IMG/VR virus record: IMGVR_UViG_3300017917_000714 | Location: 1 to 41,488 of that record | DNA length: 41,488 nucleotides | Source of the DNA: a virus | Reading direction: 5' to 3' (one strand) | Shown here: positions 24,443 through 34,193 of the stretch, one piece after another | How positions within the stretch are numbered: position 1 is the first letter of the stretch | How the letters are laid out: each line of letters begins with the position of its first letter | Translations under genes and position numbers: made by a program | Notes under the pieces: model-generated | What the model was told of the DNA's origin: nothing | Databases searched by the model: none | The model's input: the letters and a program-made list of their open reading frames with translations, nothing else

Positions 24443-25660
24443 TTAAATTATTGTTTTGAAAAATTGTGTTCTATCTTTTGATACGTTTACTAATGAATAT
24501 TTGTCTTTTACTGTTTCATATAATCTATTTCCTAAATCTTCAACCATATTAGGGTTCTCAACTAGTCTTTTCATGTGTTGAAACCATTGTTTGTGATTTT
24601 TCTTTGGTGATACTAATAAACAATTACCATTGTCATTAAATTTACCATCACTATACGCACTAACCAAATCTATTGTGTAAGGGTCAACATCACTAGCAAT
24701 TAAAGCTTTTTTATGGAAACCCGACTCGATAGCCTTTAGTTGTGATTTGTTTTTATTAAAATCACTTTCTAACAATGGTGCCAAAGATATGTCAAATAAA
24801 TTATAATTAAAACCATATTTAGAAATTGGTTGTGTCCAAACTCTATTATATTTTTTATTTGACGCATCAACCCTTAAATCGGTAAACGTCATTAAGTATT
24901 TTTTGTATTCCTCATCAATACTTTTATAATCATTTGTGAATATTTTTTCATATTGATACCATACTGTTTCTTTTGGTTCTATTTGTCTAGTTGTTTTTTC
25001 ACCTGTTTGTGGGTTGATAAGTGTTACAGTTCCTCTCAAATCAAAACCACAAAGAACAAATTGAGTGTTTTCATAGTCTTGGGTTATCATTGATATTGAA
25101 TCTTTCAATAATTCAATATCATGTAAATGTGTAGAACCACCTAACCATCCAAATCTAATTCTATCTGTTTTGGTTGGATTTGATTGAAATTGAGGTTCAT
25201 TGGGATCAATCGCATTTGGAAATACAATAACATTTTTAATACCAATTTTAGTTTTAATAGTATTTGCGAAAATATCTGTTGTACATGTAACATAATCCAC
25301 CATCTTCATTAACTCAACTTTTTTACGAGGTAATTCTGCGGATTTTATATGATGATACATTGGGTGTCTATGATCGACATTCCAATAATCATCAATATCC
25401 ATAACAACTTTTATTCCTTGTGATTTTAAGAAATTAATCCTATCGATATTTTCTTGGTGACCGTTTTGATGTATAAATGAATGAAAAACAACAATGTCGT
25501 AATTTTTGAAAAAGTCGTCATTCATTTCAACATTTAAAGCAATGTCGACATGGAACTCGTCTGAGTGGTTATCTCCTATATATTTAAAAGGATCTAGAAT
25601 ACGGTACTTACCCACACCATGAGTGTCCGGAGGTATTGCTAAAATTTTAATTTTTGACAT
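24443..25660 (-). CDS. Glycosyltransferase, GT-B fold
   Basis: 405 residues from the ATG at 25660; a TTG directly before it also lies in frame. The N-terminal half carries KILAIPPDTHGVGKYRILDP and KVVMDIDDYWNVDHRHPMYH, then TCTTDIFANTI and VIVFPNAIDP, a typical GT4-type linker. The C-terminal half has RFGWLGGSTHLHDIELL (about 168-184) and the donor-binding region around FDISLAPLLESDFNKNKSQL followed by KAIESG (about 300-325), where the acidic residue and K-A-I-E-S-G match GT-B enzymes acting on nucleotide sugars. Donor and acceptor cannot be read. It is the third glycosyltransferase of this block. Confidence 0.85.
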   Translation of the reverse strand: MSKIKILAIPPDTHGVGKYRILDPFKYIGDNHSDEFHVDIALNVEMNDDFFKNYDIVVFHSFIHQNGHQENIDRINFLKSQGIKVVMDIDDYWNVDHRHPMYHHIKSAELPRKKVELMKMVDYVTCTTDIFANTIKTKIGIKNVIVFPNAIDPNEPQFQSNPTKTDRIRFGWLGGSTHLHDIELLKDSISMITQDYENTQFVLCGFDLRGTVTLINPQTGEKTTRQIEPKETVWYQYEKIFTNDYKSIDEEYKKYLMTFTDLRVDASNKKYNRVWTQPISKYGFNYNLFDISLAPLLESDFNKNKSQLKAIESGFHKKALIASDVDPYTIDLVSAYSDGKFNDNGNCLLVSPKKNHKQWFQHMKRLVENPNMVEDLGNRLYETVKDKYSLVNVSKDRTQFFKTII

Positions 25661-25711
25661 CAATTTAACTTGTATGTCTAAATTATAGTAAAAAAAAATG
25701 AAAAATCAAAC

Positions 25712-26284
25712 TTATTTTGATTTATTTACACCTGTAATCTTACCTTTGAACACAGAATCACCAACTTTAAGAACTAAATTTTCATTAATTGATAGTGTTT
25801 GTTGGGCTGTTAAGATTTGATTTAACTTTGCATCTAAAATTTCGGTAACGGTTTTTCTAACGATATTTTCAATTATTGGTTTTAATTGATTAATATCCAC
25901 ATTTGAGGATGATTGTGTTGTTTTTGGTTTTGATTTGGTGGAAACACCCTCAGCTTCCATTAATTTTTTTGTTTTTTGAACAAAATTCAAATCTAACGAA
26001 TCTGTTAAACTTATTTGTGGTATTGGATTCTCAATCATAGCTTTTTTTATCGCTTCTGGTAATTTAGATTCCATAATTTTATTAACATTTACGTTTGGTT
26101 GTGTGTTTGTTGGTGTTTCTATTGCATTTGGAATAACGTCTTCCGGGTTAGACCTAATAATGTCTTCATTAACGTGACCTCTTTCAAAATCACCAGTTTC
26201 AACTTTATTCATCACTTTTTTGGCCATAACCAATTTTTGCATTAGTGAGTTTTCTGATATTACACCTCTTCCTGTATTTTCCAT
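25712..26284 (-). CDS. Unknown protein with Asn/Pro/Thr-rich linker and helical C-terminus
   Basis: 190 residues, not recognised. The N-terminal 30 residues are a helix (NSLMQKLVMAKKVMNKVETG). A long disordered-looking middle follows (about 45-135: NAIETPTNTQPNVNVNKIME), then a helix (QLKPIIENIVRKTVTEILDA) and a final small beta segment VLKVGDSVFKGKITGV. It begins the run of probable virion or assembly genes upstream of the glycosyltransferase. AAGGA lies nine bases before the region adjoining the start, a weak Shine-Dalgarno-like element that is unusual for this window. Confidence 0.7.
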   Translation of the reverse strand: MENTGRGVISENSLMQKLVMAKKVMNKVETGDFERGHVNEDIIRSNPEDVIPNAIETPTNTQPNVNVNKIMESKLPEAIKKAMIENPIPQISLTDSLDLNFVQKTKKLMEAEGVSTKSKPKTTQSSSNVDINQLKPIIENIVRKTVTEILDAKLNQILTAQQTLSINENLVLKVGDSVFKGKITGVNKSK

Positions 26285-26311
26285 AATATTTTTTCCTTAT
26301 AATAACTATTT

Positions 26312-27130
26312 TTAAAAGAAAATTAAAGTCTTAATTCTGTTTATAGATTCCTGTAATGGCTGTTCTGTACCAACCTCTACGTTATTTTGTTTTAATAAGT
26401 TATATAACTCATATTCAGCTTCTTTCTCTATTCTTCTTCTTGTGCCTTCACCTGGCGTCGTATTTGCACCAATTTCTTGTTGGTAGTTTTTCCAATCTTC
26501 AGTTTTCTTTTTATACAAATCATCAATAGATTTTTTAACCTCTTCTGGTGAAATTTGTTTTTTGTTATTGATAACCGATATTTTATTCTTTAAAACATCA
26601 TAAACCTCCAAATCACGTCTAATTTCTTTTTGTGGTGTTGGTTGTGGTTTTTCTTTTGGTTTTATTTCCGGTACCTTTTCTTTTGGTTTTTCAACTGGTT
26701 TTGGTAATTCTGTTTTAGGTTTAAGATCAGGGGTGTCTGTCCACTTAGTTTTAGCGTAAATGGTTGTTAAACTATTATCACCATTTTCGTTATAGTTGGG
26801 TCTCTTTGTGTTAAAAGTTTCCTCATTATATATTTGAACACCCGACATGTTTTTAACTTTAAAAAGTCTCCATCCATGTTTACCAAAACCTTTTTTGGAA
26901 ACCGATGGTGGTTGAACCCACCCCCTAACAACTAAATTACCTTTTTTTGTCAATCCCATGGCAACCAGCTCTGCCTTTATCCTTCTACCGGGCAAAACCT
27001 CACCTTTTGGTCCATTATAATAAAATGAAACAGGATTACGATTTTGTATCGCATCAATCAACATCTTATTTCTTGATGATGTTGGGGATTGTTCCAATAT
27101 TATTTGTAATATATTTTCTAAATTACCCAT
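26312..27130 (-). CDS. WYL-like domain protein with Pro/Lys-rich linker
   Basis: 272 residues. Residues about 24-106 follow the WYL pattern: LIDAIQNRNPVSFYYNGPKG, then GRRIKAELVAMGLTKKGN with VVRGWVQ where WYL proteins have the W-Y-L strand, and GWRLFKVKNMSGVQI as the R-x-F-x-V/L-x-R-I strand. WYL domains bind ligands or nucleic acid in bacterial regulators and defence proteins; here there is no attached helix-turn-helix. A Pro/Lys/Glu-rich linker (about 132-170) leads to a helical C-terminal domain with a final amphipathic helix. The stop codon of its upstream neighbour overlaps its ATG by one base. A role in the virion or in sensing is open. Confidence 0.62.
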   Translation of the reverse strand: MGNLENILQIILEQSPTSSRNKMLIDAIQNRNPVSFYYNGPKGEVLPGRRIKAELVAMGLTKKGNLVVRGWVQPPSVSKKGFGKHGWRLFKVKNMSGVQIYNEETFNTKRPNYNENGDNSLTTIYAKTKWTDTPDLKPKTELPKPVEKPKEKVPEIKPKEKPQPTPQKEIRRDLEVYDVLKNKISVINNKKQISPEEVKKSIDDLYKKKTEDWKNYQQEIGANTTPGEGTRRRIEKEAEYELYNLLKQNNVEVGTEQPLQESINRIKTLIFF

Positions 27131-27798
27131 TAAAAATCAGGATATTGTTTTGTTTCTCCGTATTTATTTTTTGCTTTTAAAACGATTCTCTCGTTAATAT
27201 CTGTTTTTGTCCCAACACTACCTCCAGGGTTTTCACCTCTACCTTTATCGTCTCCGTCAGATATTGCATTAGGATTAACTGAAGAGTACTCAAACCCATT
27301 GTTGTAAGTATTTTTTGCCAATAATGTGATTCTTTCGTTAATGTCTGTTTTTGTTCCGACAGCACCACCGGGATTCTGTCCTCTACCCTTTTCATCTCCG
27401 TCAGATAATGCGTTAGGATTAACTGAAGAATACTCAAACCCATTATTGTAAGTATTTTTTGCTAATAGTGTTTTTCTTTCATTAATGTCGGTTAGTGACC
27501 CAACCGAACCACTACTAGATTCTCCTTTACCCTTTTCGTCTCCGTCAGATATTGCATTTGGGTTAACAACACCATAACCAAAGTTATTGTTGTATATGTT
27601 TTTAGCTAATAACGATTTTCTTTCATTAATATCCGTTAATGAACCAATACTGTTATTTTGTTCTCCTTTACCTTTTTCATCCCCATCAGACAATGCGTTT
27701 GGGTTTGATGAGTTGTAAAGATCCCCGTAGTTATATTCATTTTTTGCCATTAATGTGTTTCTTTCACCATTGGCAATAATCTCTAATTGGGTTGGCAT
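27130..27798 (-). CDS. Protein built of tandem 47-48-residue repeats
   Basis: 222 residues. After ten leading residues, four complete units of 47-48 residues and one partial unit follow. Each has the form (N/G)ER-x-x-L-x-AKN-x-Y near the start, NPNA(I/L)SDGD(E/D)KG(R/K)G in the middle and (V/I)G-(S/T)-x-TDI at the end. Units 3 and 4 are nearly identical. No cysteines, membrane segments or catalytic motifs. Regular repeats with an SDGDEKGRGE loop may bind metal ions or pack as an elongated rod, and the position beside other probable virion genes suggests a structural protein. No family recognised. Confidence 0.78.
   Translation of the reverse strand: MPTQLEIIANGERNTLMAKNEYNYGDLYNSSNPNALSDGDEKGKGEQNNSIGSLTDINERKSLLAKNIYNNNFGYGVVNPNAISDGDEKGKGESSSGSVGSLTDINERKTLLAKNTYNNGFEYSSVNPNALSDGDEKGRGQNPGGAVGTKTDINERITLLAKNTYNNGFEYSSVNPNAISDGDDKGRGENPGGSVGTKTDINERIVLKAKNKYGETKQYPDF
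27196..27768 (-). repeat. Four tandem 141-144-bp coding repeats
   Basis: Four direct units (141, 144, 144, 144 bp) within the gene at 27130-27798, matching protein residues 11-201. The two units furthest from the start are the most similar, as expected for a recent duplication. Confidence 0.85.
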
Positions 27799-27799
27799 A

Positions 27800-28297
27800 T
27801 TATTTACTAATTAAATTTTTTATTTTTTCAATTTCTTCAAACAACTTTAACGATGTTATTGGTGAAATTGACGTTTTATGTGAATTACTTTTTACTAAAT
27901 TAGTTGGAATTTTAAAACTAAATTTTTTTGTGTGTTTTTTTAAATGTGAATTTTTTCTTTCACCTGTAATAGACGATATTTCGTCAGCCCTTTTCCTTGA
28001 ATCTTTTTTATTACTGATTAAGTCTCTTTCACCCTTTAAAAATTGTTGCGACCATCTTTCCATTAATTCACCACCATACAAATCATATTTTGTTCTTTCA
28101 TTGGTTTTATCCAAGTTTTGTATGTCATGGATTATTCTTTTTAATTGTCCGTAATTTACCGTTTTATCGTTTAAAAGTTTTTTAGCTCTTTGTATTCCTC
28201 GCACATTTTTTCCATTTAAACCAGTAATTGTATGGTTTATTTTATCTAAAATGTCTTGTGGAACATTAAAAACTTTACCTTTTAAATCTTTATTCAT
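27800..28297 (-). CDS. Basic helical protein of unknown function
   Basis: 165 residues, Lys-rich. Residues 1-75 are helical (VPQDILDKINHTITGLNGKN, then RIIHDIQNLDK), followed by YDLYGGELMERWSQQFLKGE, a segment with conserved-looking aromatic and Gly residues. The centre is very basic (RKNSHLKKHTKKFSFK) and the end is a short amphipathic helix. A nucleic-acid-binding or virion role is possible from charge alone. It overlaps its upstream neighbour by eight bases and ends one base before the repeat-protein gene's ATG. Confidence 0.72.
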   Translation of the reverse strand: MNKDLKGKVFNVPQDILDKINHTITGLNGKNVRGIQRAKKLLNDKTVNYGQLKRIIHDIQNLDKTNERTKYDLYGGELMERWSQQFLKGERDLISNKKDSRKRADEISSITGERKNSHLKKHTKKFSFKIPTNLVKSNSHKTSISPITSLKLFEEIEKIKNLISK

Positions 28298-29051
28298 TTC
28301 CTTTTTTCTTTAATAATTTAACAATTTGGTCCATTGGAATGTCGTTTTTTTCCATTGTTTGTTTTAATGCATCAACCTGTCTTTTAATAATTGGGTTTAA
28401 TTCTTTTTCAACATCTTCGGTTTGATCTTTTTTAACCAAATCACCAACAGATGATTTTTTACTCATAACCGTTTCAACATAGTCTTGTATATATTTTTTA
28501 GGATTTTCAATTAACCTTACTTTATCACCCGGTAATTTTGGGTCATAACCATATGTTTTTAATCTTTCTTCACTTTCAGGCTCGTCCATACCAAGTTCAT
28601 CTTGGAAATATTCTTCAGCATCTTCCATATCTTTGTCTTTTCCTAAGGTTTTTTCATAACCTAACGCTTTACTCATATCCGCTTCCGCCCAATATTTTAA
28701 AGTAGATGAATGATTACCAAGACCAATTACCCCATGAGTACCCATTTGACCCATAGATGTTGCAACCACTTGATCCGTGGTTTTTTTAGTTGCGCCTTTA
28801 TAATCTTTTGTTTGTGGTATTTTTTTTCTTCCAATATTACCATTGTCGTCCACAATTTCACTCACATCAGACTCAACCTTTTCTGGTATTTTTTTATAGT
28901 CGGTGTCCGAAGAAAACTCATCAGCCATTTTACTCCATTTTTTTCTTTCCTTCTTTGGTATCGACTTATCCCCCGCCTTTGCATAGAAAAATCTTTGTTG
29001 TGCTTTTGACTTAAAAGTCTCCTCAATAATATTTTTTATGAAATTATCCAT
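28290..29051 (-). CDS. First gene of the minus-strand late block; unknown function
   Basis: 253 residues. The N-terminus (MDNFIKNIIEETFKSKAQQR, then FFYAKA followed by KKERKKWSKMADEFS) resembles the SKAQQRFF...KW-x-KMAxEF pattern seen at the start of assorted uncharacterised phage proteins. The middle contains TSMGQMGTHGVIGLGNHSST and an acidic segment (DMEDAEEYFQDELGMDEPES), and the C-terminus is helical. No catalytic motif recognised. Its ATG at 29051 faces the divergent late promoter, so it should be the promoter-proximal gene of the long minus-strand run. Confidence 0.7.
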   Translation of the reverse strand: MDNFIKNIIEETFKSKAQQRFFYAKAGDKSIPKKERKKWSKMADEFSSDTDYKKIPEKVESDVSEIVDDNGNIGRKKIPQTKDYKGATKKTTDQVVATSMGQMGTHGVIGLGNHSSTLKYWAEADMSKALGYEKTLGKDKDMEDAEEYFQDELGMDEPESEERLKTYGYDPKLPGDKVRLIENPKKYIQDYVETVMSKKSSVGDLVKKDQTEDVEKELNPIIKRQVDALKQTMEKNDIPMDQIVKLLKKKGNE

Positions 29052-29061
29052 ACATTTAGTT

Positions 29062-29104
29062 TTTTATATAAATATCAAAAGAAACGAAAGATATTTATAT
29101 AAAA
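29062..29104. promoter_or_regulatory. Divergent late promoter: perfect 15-bp inverted repeat
   Basis: GATATTTATATAAAA occurs on the plus strand at 29090-29104 and as its exact reverse complement at 29062-29076, separated by 13 bases (AAAAGAAACGAAA). Each arm points outward to a gene start: the plus arm ends one base before the ATG at 29106, the minus arm 10 bases before the ATG at 29051. This is the best evidence for the orientation of the TATTTATA element. It should drive the fibre genes one way and the long structural block the other. Confidence 0.72.
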
Positions 29105-29105
29105 C

Positions 29106-31121
29106 ATGAATAGTCAAAACATATTAAAATTTTGGGGTAGTAAATTAGATTTAAAACTCGATTCATCAGAATATCACGATTACGAAGTTTACAAAACTGA
29201 TCTTGATTATGATGATGCGATTTTAGATTTGGACACCCCCATTGTATATCCAACGTTAAAAATAAATACAACGGGGCTAACAGATGCTAGTTGTGTTAGA
29301 AACACAATTTCATTAGTTGAATTTGATAACACAATAAATGATTCTGGATATACGTATTCAGCATTTACTTGGACATTACCTTATAGTGGGTTTACGAATC
29401 AATTATCAAATTCAGACATTATTTTACAAAATGATGTTTATCAGTACTTAGATGGGAACAATAATACACATTTATTAATAATTGACGCATTTAATGAATC
29501 CTTATCTAATCCGTATAATTTAGAACTTAGTGGTTTAACAAATTATACGGGATTTACAATTTATACCGGATTTACAGAAATGTCAGGTGTTACGGGGACA
29601 TCTTTTTCATGTGTTCAAGAACTATTCAACATAGCAACTGGTAACACTATTTGTTGTCCACAAGACCCAATTTCAAACGCAAAACCATGGGCTTATCAAA
29701 TAGACCATGGGGATGGTGATGATTTTTGTTTGGAAAAAATAAGAAGAAGAACAGAAAAAGGTTGGACCTTGGATTTTATTTTTAATAAGGAAAACTTACC
29801 ATGGTCCGAAGGTAATGTATTTTACTATTGGGGTGTTAGAGGCGAAAACGACATAAAAAAATATGCAGACAATAATTTATCTTTTTCTTTTACAAATGAT
29901 GGTAAAATACGCTGGCAATCGGTAAGATATTCAGGAGTTTGCTCAACAGATAGTGGATATACTGAATCATACTACACGTCATCAGGTGAAACGCCCACCC
30001 TATGTTCATCAGGAACATCACAAGATTTTAATATAACAATAACCTTTGATAGATACAAACATTATGAGTTTTGTGGTATAGAAAATGATGGTGGTTGGAA
30101 TGACCTGATAACAGGAAGAACATTAACAATTCCTGTTAGTGCTTGGTTAACAGGTGCAACACCAACTTATGAAGATGTTGAGGTATTAAACAAAGGTTGG
30201 GCGGAAGAAAGACAAAGAAGATTAGGTGTACTTACAATTTATTTGAATGGTAGACCTATTTATAAATTAAAAGACTGGGAAGAGGTTATACCATCAACAA
30301 GAGGTTATCAACCATTAATACAATCTTGGGGTTCTGGAACTGAATTTTCAGGTGGAATCCACAACTTAGGTACATCGTGTTTTAATTTCAAAAGAATAAA
30401 ATACTTTGAAGAACCATTAAATTTTGTTAGAGTTAGACATCACTATTTGGTTAACACTACACCATTCTTCAATATTGTTGAATGTAATGGTCCATGCCCT
30501 GATAATGTTATTGGTATGACAACACCATTCCCACCACCTACACCAACACCTACACCATTACCAGATTATTTTGCATATTTATTTATAGAACCAGCATCAG
30601 GTGTGACATCTTTGGCAACATACATGGTAAGTCAGGGTCACACATGGGGTGGCTTTAATTTGAGTTCTCCAAGTCTGTCCCAAGTAACATTTAATAATCA
30701 ATTAAATAGTTACATAAATTATAATGGTTGGACTTCTGGTTTATTACCTGCGGTTAGAACTCAAATAATACCACAAACTAGTGGTGGTTTAGATTCTTTT
30801 GGTAACGCAATTACCGCATTTAATTTCACTACACATGAAATACCCGCAAACACTATAAATGACACCGCTTGGTTTACTTGGATTATACCAGATGCTGGTA
30901 TAAATGGTCAAAAACAAACTGAGATTGGTTTCAATTACTCAAATAGTCCAAATAGTTTAACAAATGCCATGATGAACTCAACGATTTATAGCATGACACT
31001 AAATTATACGGGTACAAGAATACCATCAGGTACTTACAGGGTTTATACAACAAAACCAAGTACGATATTCAGAACAAACAATTTTAATAATATTTATTTT
31101 AAAGGTACACAAATAACATAA
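29106..31121 (+). CDS. Probable tail-fibre or adhesin protein with lectin-like domain
   Basis: 671 residues. Residues 1-200 are beta-rich and Thr/Asn-rich. About 215-440 ([15 protein letters not shown], then [20 protein letters not shown] and [20 protein letters not shown]) resembles a concanavalin/LamG-like beta-sandwich, a fold often used to bind sugars. A Pro-Thr linker ([11 protein letters not shown], about 474-486) leads to a separate C-terminal domain of about 185 residues. Several cysteines (SCVRN, CCPQDP, CNGPCP) are notable in a cytoplasmically made protein. First gene after the divergent late promoter. Its stop overlaps the next ATG by one base. Receptor binding is inference. Confidence 0.72.
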   Translation: MNSQNILKFWGSKLDLKLDSSEYHDYEVYKTDLDYDDAILDLDTPIVYPTLKINTTGLTDASCVRNTISLVEFDNTINDSGYTYSAFTWTLPYSGFTNQLSNSDIILQNDVYQYLDGNNNTHLLIIDAFNESLSNPYNLELSGLTNYTGFTIYTGFTEMSGVTGTSFSCVQELFNIATGNTICCPQDPISNAKPWAYQIDHGDGDDFCLEKIRRRTEKGWTLDFIFNKENLPWSEGNVFYYWGVRGENDIKKYADNNLSFSFTNDGKIRWQSVRYSGVCSTDSGYTESYYTSSGETPTLCSSGTSQDFNITITFDRYKHYEFCGIENDGGWNDLITGRTLTIPVSAWLTGATPTYEDVEVLNKGWAEERQRRLGVLTIYLNGRPIYKLKDWEEVIPSTRGYQPLIQSWGSGTEFSGGIHNLGTSCFNFKRIKYFEEPLNFVRVRHHYLVNTTPFFNIVECNGPCPDNVIGMTTPFPPPTPTPTPLPDYFAYLFIEPASGVTSLATYMVSQGHTWGGFNLSSPSLSQVTFNNQLNSYINYNGWTSGLLPAVRTQIIPQTSGGLDSFGNAITAFNFTTHEIPANTINDTAWFTWIIPDAGINGQKQTEIGFNYSNSPNSLTNAMMNSTIYSMTLNYTGTRIPSGTYRVYTTKPSTIFRTNNFNNIYFKGTQIT

Positions 31122-34100
31122 TGAGTTTTAATTATAAAAATCCAATATCACCTGTCACAGTATCAGGACCAACATCTGTCCCATTAAATTCAAATATTGG
31201 AACGGACTTTAATATATTATCAATTGGTGGTTATCAAGAAGTATATAGTTTAAACGACTTACTTTTTAATATACCTTCAGGAACAACGGGTGATGTTTTA
31301 TATAGTGGTAATACCATACCCGTACAATTATCAATTAGTCCCGTAGTTGGTTTACCTAACACATTAGTGTTAAATAGTGATGGAATATCTTCAGGAAGAA
31401 GAAGATTAGGTATGATGGTTTCTGTTGTAACCGAACAAAAAAATTATATTTTTCAAATTTCAGGTTACACACAATTATTTAATGATGCATTAAATGCAGG
31501 ATCAATAGTTGAAACAGAATTTGGTTTTGAAGTAAATAACACGACAACAGAAGGTCAGGTATTAATTGATGCTTGGACTGGTTCAACGATTGATGGGATT
31601 AGTGGTTACACAAGCGACAATTCAAATTGGAAAGTTTTTTCATCATCTTCATGGCAATTAACAGGTGGTACATATTTTTCAGGAACAACAACATTAGAAT
31701 TATATGATAATACTGGTGGTACAATTACTATTACAGGGTTTACGTCACCGACTGGTGAATCTGGATTGTCAGGTATAAGTGGATCATCGGGAATATCTGG
31801 ATTATCGGGCGTTTCTGGTATTGGTGGATTGTCAGGAACTTCTGGTACTTCGGGTTTATCAGGTATAAATGGTGAATCAGGTATAAGTGGTTTATCTGGA
31901 TTAAGTGGTACTAGTGGTGTATCAGGTTTTTCAGGTTTAAGTGGCTTATTAGGAACATCTGGTATTAGTGGTATAAGTGGTTTATCAGGAATAAGTGGAG
32001 TGAGTGGTTTATTAGGAACCTCGGGTATTTCAGGATTGTCGGGACGTTCAGGTATTTCAGGAATAAGCGGTACAGTAGGTTCGCAAGGTATTTCGGGCAC
32101 AAGTGGATTAGTTGGTCAAGATGGAATTGCAGGTGTTGATGGTGAATCAGGTATAAGTGGTCGTTCAGGTATTTCAGGAATAAGTGGTGCAGTAGGTTTG
32201 CAAGGTATCTCAGGTTTGCAAGGTATCTCAGGTTTGCAAGGTATCTCAGGTTTGTTAGGAACCAGTGGTTTGTCTGGATCAAGTGGTACTTCGGGATTAT
32301 CTGGTACAAGTGGTACTTCTGGTATATCGGGTCAATCGGGTGCTTCAGGTATGACTGGTAACTCGGGAATTTCAGGTTTGTCAGGAACATTTGGTATAAG
32401 TGGAATATCGGGACAATCAGGTACTTCTGGAGTCAGTGGTATATCTGGACTTTCAGGTGTTAGCGGTTTATTAGGAACTTCTGGTACTTCGGGTTTATCA
32501 GGTATAAATGGTGAATCAGGTATAAGTGGTTTATCTGGATTAAGTGGTACTAGTGGTGTATCAGGACAATCCGGTACATCGGGTATCTCTGGTTTATTAG
32601 GAACATCCGGTATTAGTGGTATAAGTGGAACTTTTGGTATTTCAGGTTTATCAGGAACGTCTGGTATTAGTGGATTATCTGGAACTTCAGGAATAAGTGG
32701 GTTGAGTGGGGTAAGTGGTATCTCAGGATTGATGGGTATTTCTGGATTATCAGGGACCAGTGGTCTTTCGGGTACAAGTGGAGTATCGGGTATTTCTGGA
32801 ACTGGTGGATTATCAGGTATTAGTGGTGTGTCTGGGCTTTCGGGATTATCGGGGACATCAGGGTTAAGTGGTACATCAGGTTTAAGTGGTTTATCAGGAA
32901 TAAGTGGCATTTCTGGTATCAGTGGTTTATCAGGTACTTCAGGTATAAGTGGGTTGTTGGGAGCTAGTGGATTATCAGGTATTAGTGGTTTATCAGGAAC
33001 ATCTGGTGTCAGTGGATTATCAGGTATTTCGGGAAAAAATGGTATTTCGGTTGGACAAACATATTATTTTAACGAGTCAATAACTCAAACACCTTTAACA
33101 TATAAACAACTTTCAACAACACCTACATCAAATCCCCAACAAACAGTAACCAAAACATTAGCTGGTAACTCAACTAATAATTTAATTTCGGAATACATAA
33201 CAGATGAGTTAGGATTTGCAGTAATCCCTGGTGGAGTGCAAAGATTTCATTTACATTTTCTTAAACCAGCATCAAATGACGGTATAGAATTTTATTGTCA
33301 AATAGATTTAGCAGATTTTAGTGGTACATCGTATAATACTTTAACTGCAAATACAAATACCGCACTAATTGGTTGGGTTGATGCTGTTACACCTGTAGAG
33401 GCACTTGTTGATTTGGTTTTACCGACAATAACTATAAACCCATCTGACAGAATGATTGTTAGAATCTACACTAATAATATTGATTCAACAACACATGTAT
33501 TAAATTATTACACCGAAGGGACCACATATTACTCTTTTATTGTTACATCGGTAGGTGTTATAGGTAATTCTGGTTTAAGTGGTATTTCAGGTTTATCAGG
33601 AATCAGTGGAACATCTGGAATAAGTGGTTTATCAGGAACATCTGGTGTCAGTGGATTATCAGGTATTAGTGGAACCTCAGGTATTTCTGGATTAAGTGGA
33701 GCTTCGGGAATAAGTGGTGTATCTGGACTTTCAGGGTTATCAGGACTTTCGGGATTATCTGGAACATCAGGGTTAAGTGGCACTTCAGGAATCTCAGGTT
33801 TATCAGGTACTTCAGGAATCTCAGGTTTATCAGGTACTTCAGGAATCTCAGGTACAAGTGGATTAAGTGGTGCAAGTGGTATATCAGGTCAAAATCTAAC
33901 GGTTAGTGGTACAACAAATTATATCCCTAAATTTACAAGTAATAATACTTTAGGTAATACCGTTGTTCCAATTTATGAGAACGGATCGGGGGTCAGTATT
34001 GGTTCAACAGGAGCAACACCATCATCAATATTAGACTTAGTTTCTACAGATAAAGGTTTCTTAGTTCCTCGCATGACCGAATCAGAAAGATTATCTATTG

Positions 34101-34192
34101 TTTCACCCGCAACAGGATTGTTAGTGTATCAAACAGATAATGATGAAGGTTATTATATACATAAATCATTTGGTTGGGTTCAAATAATATAA
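31121..34192 (+). CDS. Collagen-like (Gly-X-Ser) fibre protein with internal globular domain
   Basis: 1023 residues. The N-terminal 210 residues are globular and end with the module [18 protein letters not shown] Gly-X-Ser tract runs about 211-643 (X mostly Leu, Ile, Thr or Val), then a non-repeat domain of about 170 residues (643-813: [20 protein letters not shown] and [15 protein letters not shown]), a second tract (814-924), and a C-terminal domain with [20 protein letters not shown] and [14 protein letters not shown], a tip module frequent in proteins of Bacteroidota and their phages. Glycine at every third position suggests a collagen-like trimeric stalk, although proline is absent from the tracts. 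Probably a long tail or head fibre. Confidence 0.85.
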   Translation: MSFNYKNPISPVTVSGPTSVPLNSNIGTDFNILSIGGYQEVYSLNDLLFNIPSGTTGDVLYSGNTIPVQLSISPVVGLPNTLVLNSDGISSGRRRLGMMVSVVTEQKNYIFQISGYTQLFNDALNAGSIVETEFGFEVNNTTTEGQVLIDAWTGSTIDGISGYTSDNSNWKVFSSSSWQLTGGTYFSGTTTLELYDNTGGTITITGFTSPTGESGLSGISGSSGISGLSGVSGIGGLSGTSGTSGLSGINGESGISGLSGLSGTSGVSGFSGLSGLLGTSGISGISGLSGISGVSGLLGTSGISGLSGRSGISGISGTVGSQGISGTSGLVGQDGIAGVDGESGISGRSGISGISGAVGLQGISGLQGISGLQGISGLLGTSGLSGSSGTSGLSGTSGTSGISGQSGASGMTGNSGISGLSGTFGISGISGQSGTSGVSGISGLSGVSGLLGTSGTSGLSGINGESGISGLSGLSGTSGVSGQSGTSGISGLLGTSGISGISGTFGISGLSGTSGISGLSGTSGISGLSGVSGISGLMGISGLSGTSGLSGTSGVSGISGTGGLSGISGVSGLSGLSGTSGLSGTSGLSGLSGISGISGISGLSGTSGISGLLGASGLSGISGLSGTSGVSGLSGISGKNGISVGQTYYFNESITQTPLTYKQLSTTPTSNPQQTVTKTLAGNSTNNLISEYITDELGFAVIPGGVQRFHLHFLKPASNDGIEFYCQIDLADFSGTSYNTLTANTNTALIGWVDAVTPVEALVDLVLPTITINPSDRMIVRIYTNNIDSTTHVLNYYTEGTTYYSFIVTSVGVIGNSGLSGISGLSGISGTSGISGLSGTSGVSGLSGISGTSGISGLSGASGISGVSGLSGLSGLSGLSGTSGLSGTSGISGLSGTSGISGLSGTSGISGTSGLSGASGISGQNLTVSGTTNYIPKFTSNNTLGNTVVPIYENGSGVSIGSTGATPSSILDLVSTDKGFLVPRMTESERLSIVSPATGLLVYQTDNDEGYYIHKSFGWVQII
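31754..33050 (+). repeat. Gly-X-Ser coding repeat tract (first fibre gene)
   Basis: About 430 codons with Gly at every third position and Ser in most third positions. The units are 9-bp multiples such as GGTTTATCAGGAATAAGT. A short run of near-identical units encodes [18 protein letters not shown] at about 32190-32260. A few charged residues occur (GRSG, GQDG, GVDGESG). Confidence 0.9.
33562..33893 (+). repeat. Second Gly-X-Ser tract of the first fibre gene
   Basis: About 110 codons with the same period, following the globular insert and preceding the C-terminal tip module. Confidence 0.88.
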
Positions 34193-34193
34193 T

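Noticed and set aside
25707-25714. TAAGTTTG on the minus strand, matching the Bacteroidota -7 element, before the 24443-25660 glycosyltransferase
   Set aside because: No TTG is found 19 bases upstream, and A/T-rich sequence gives such half-matches often. Not reported as a promoter.
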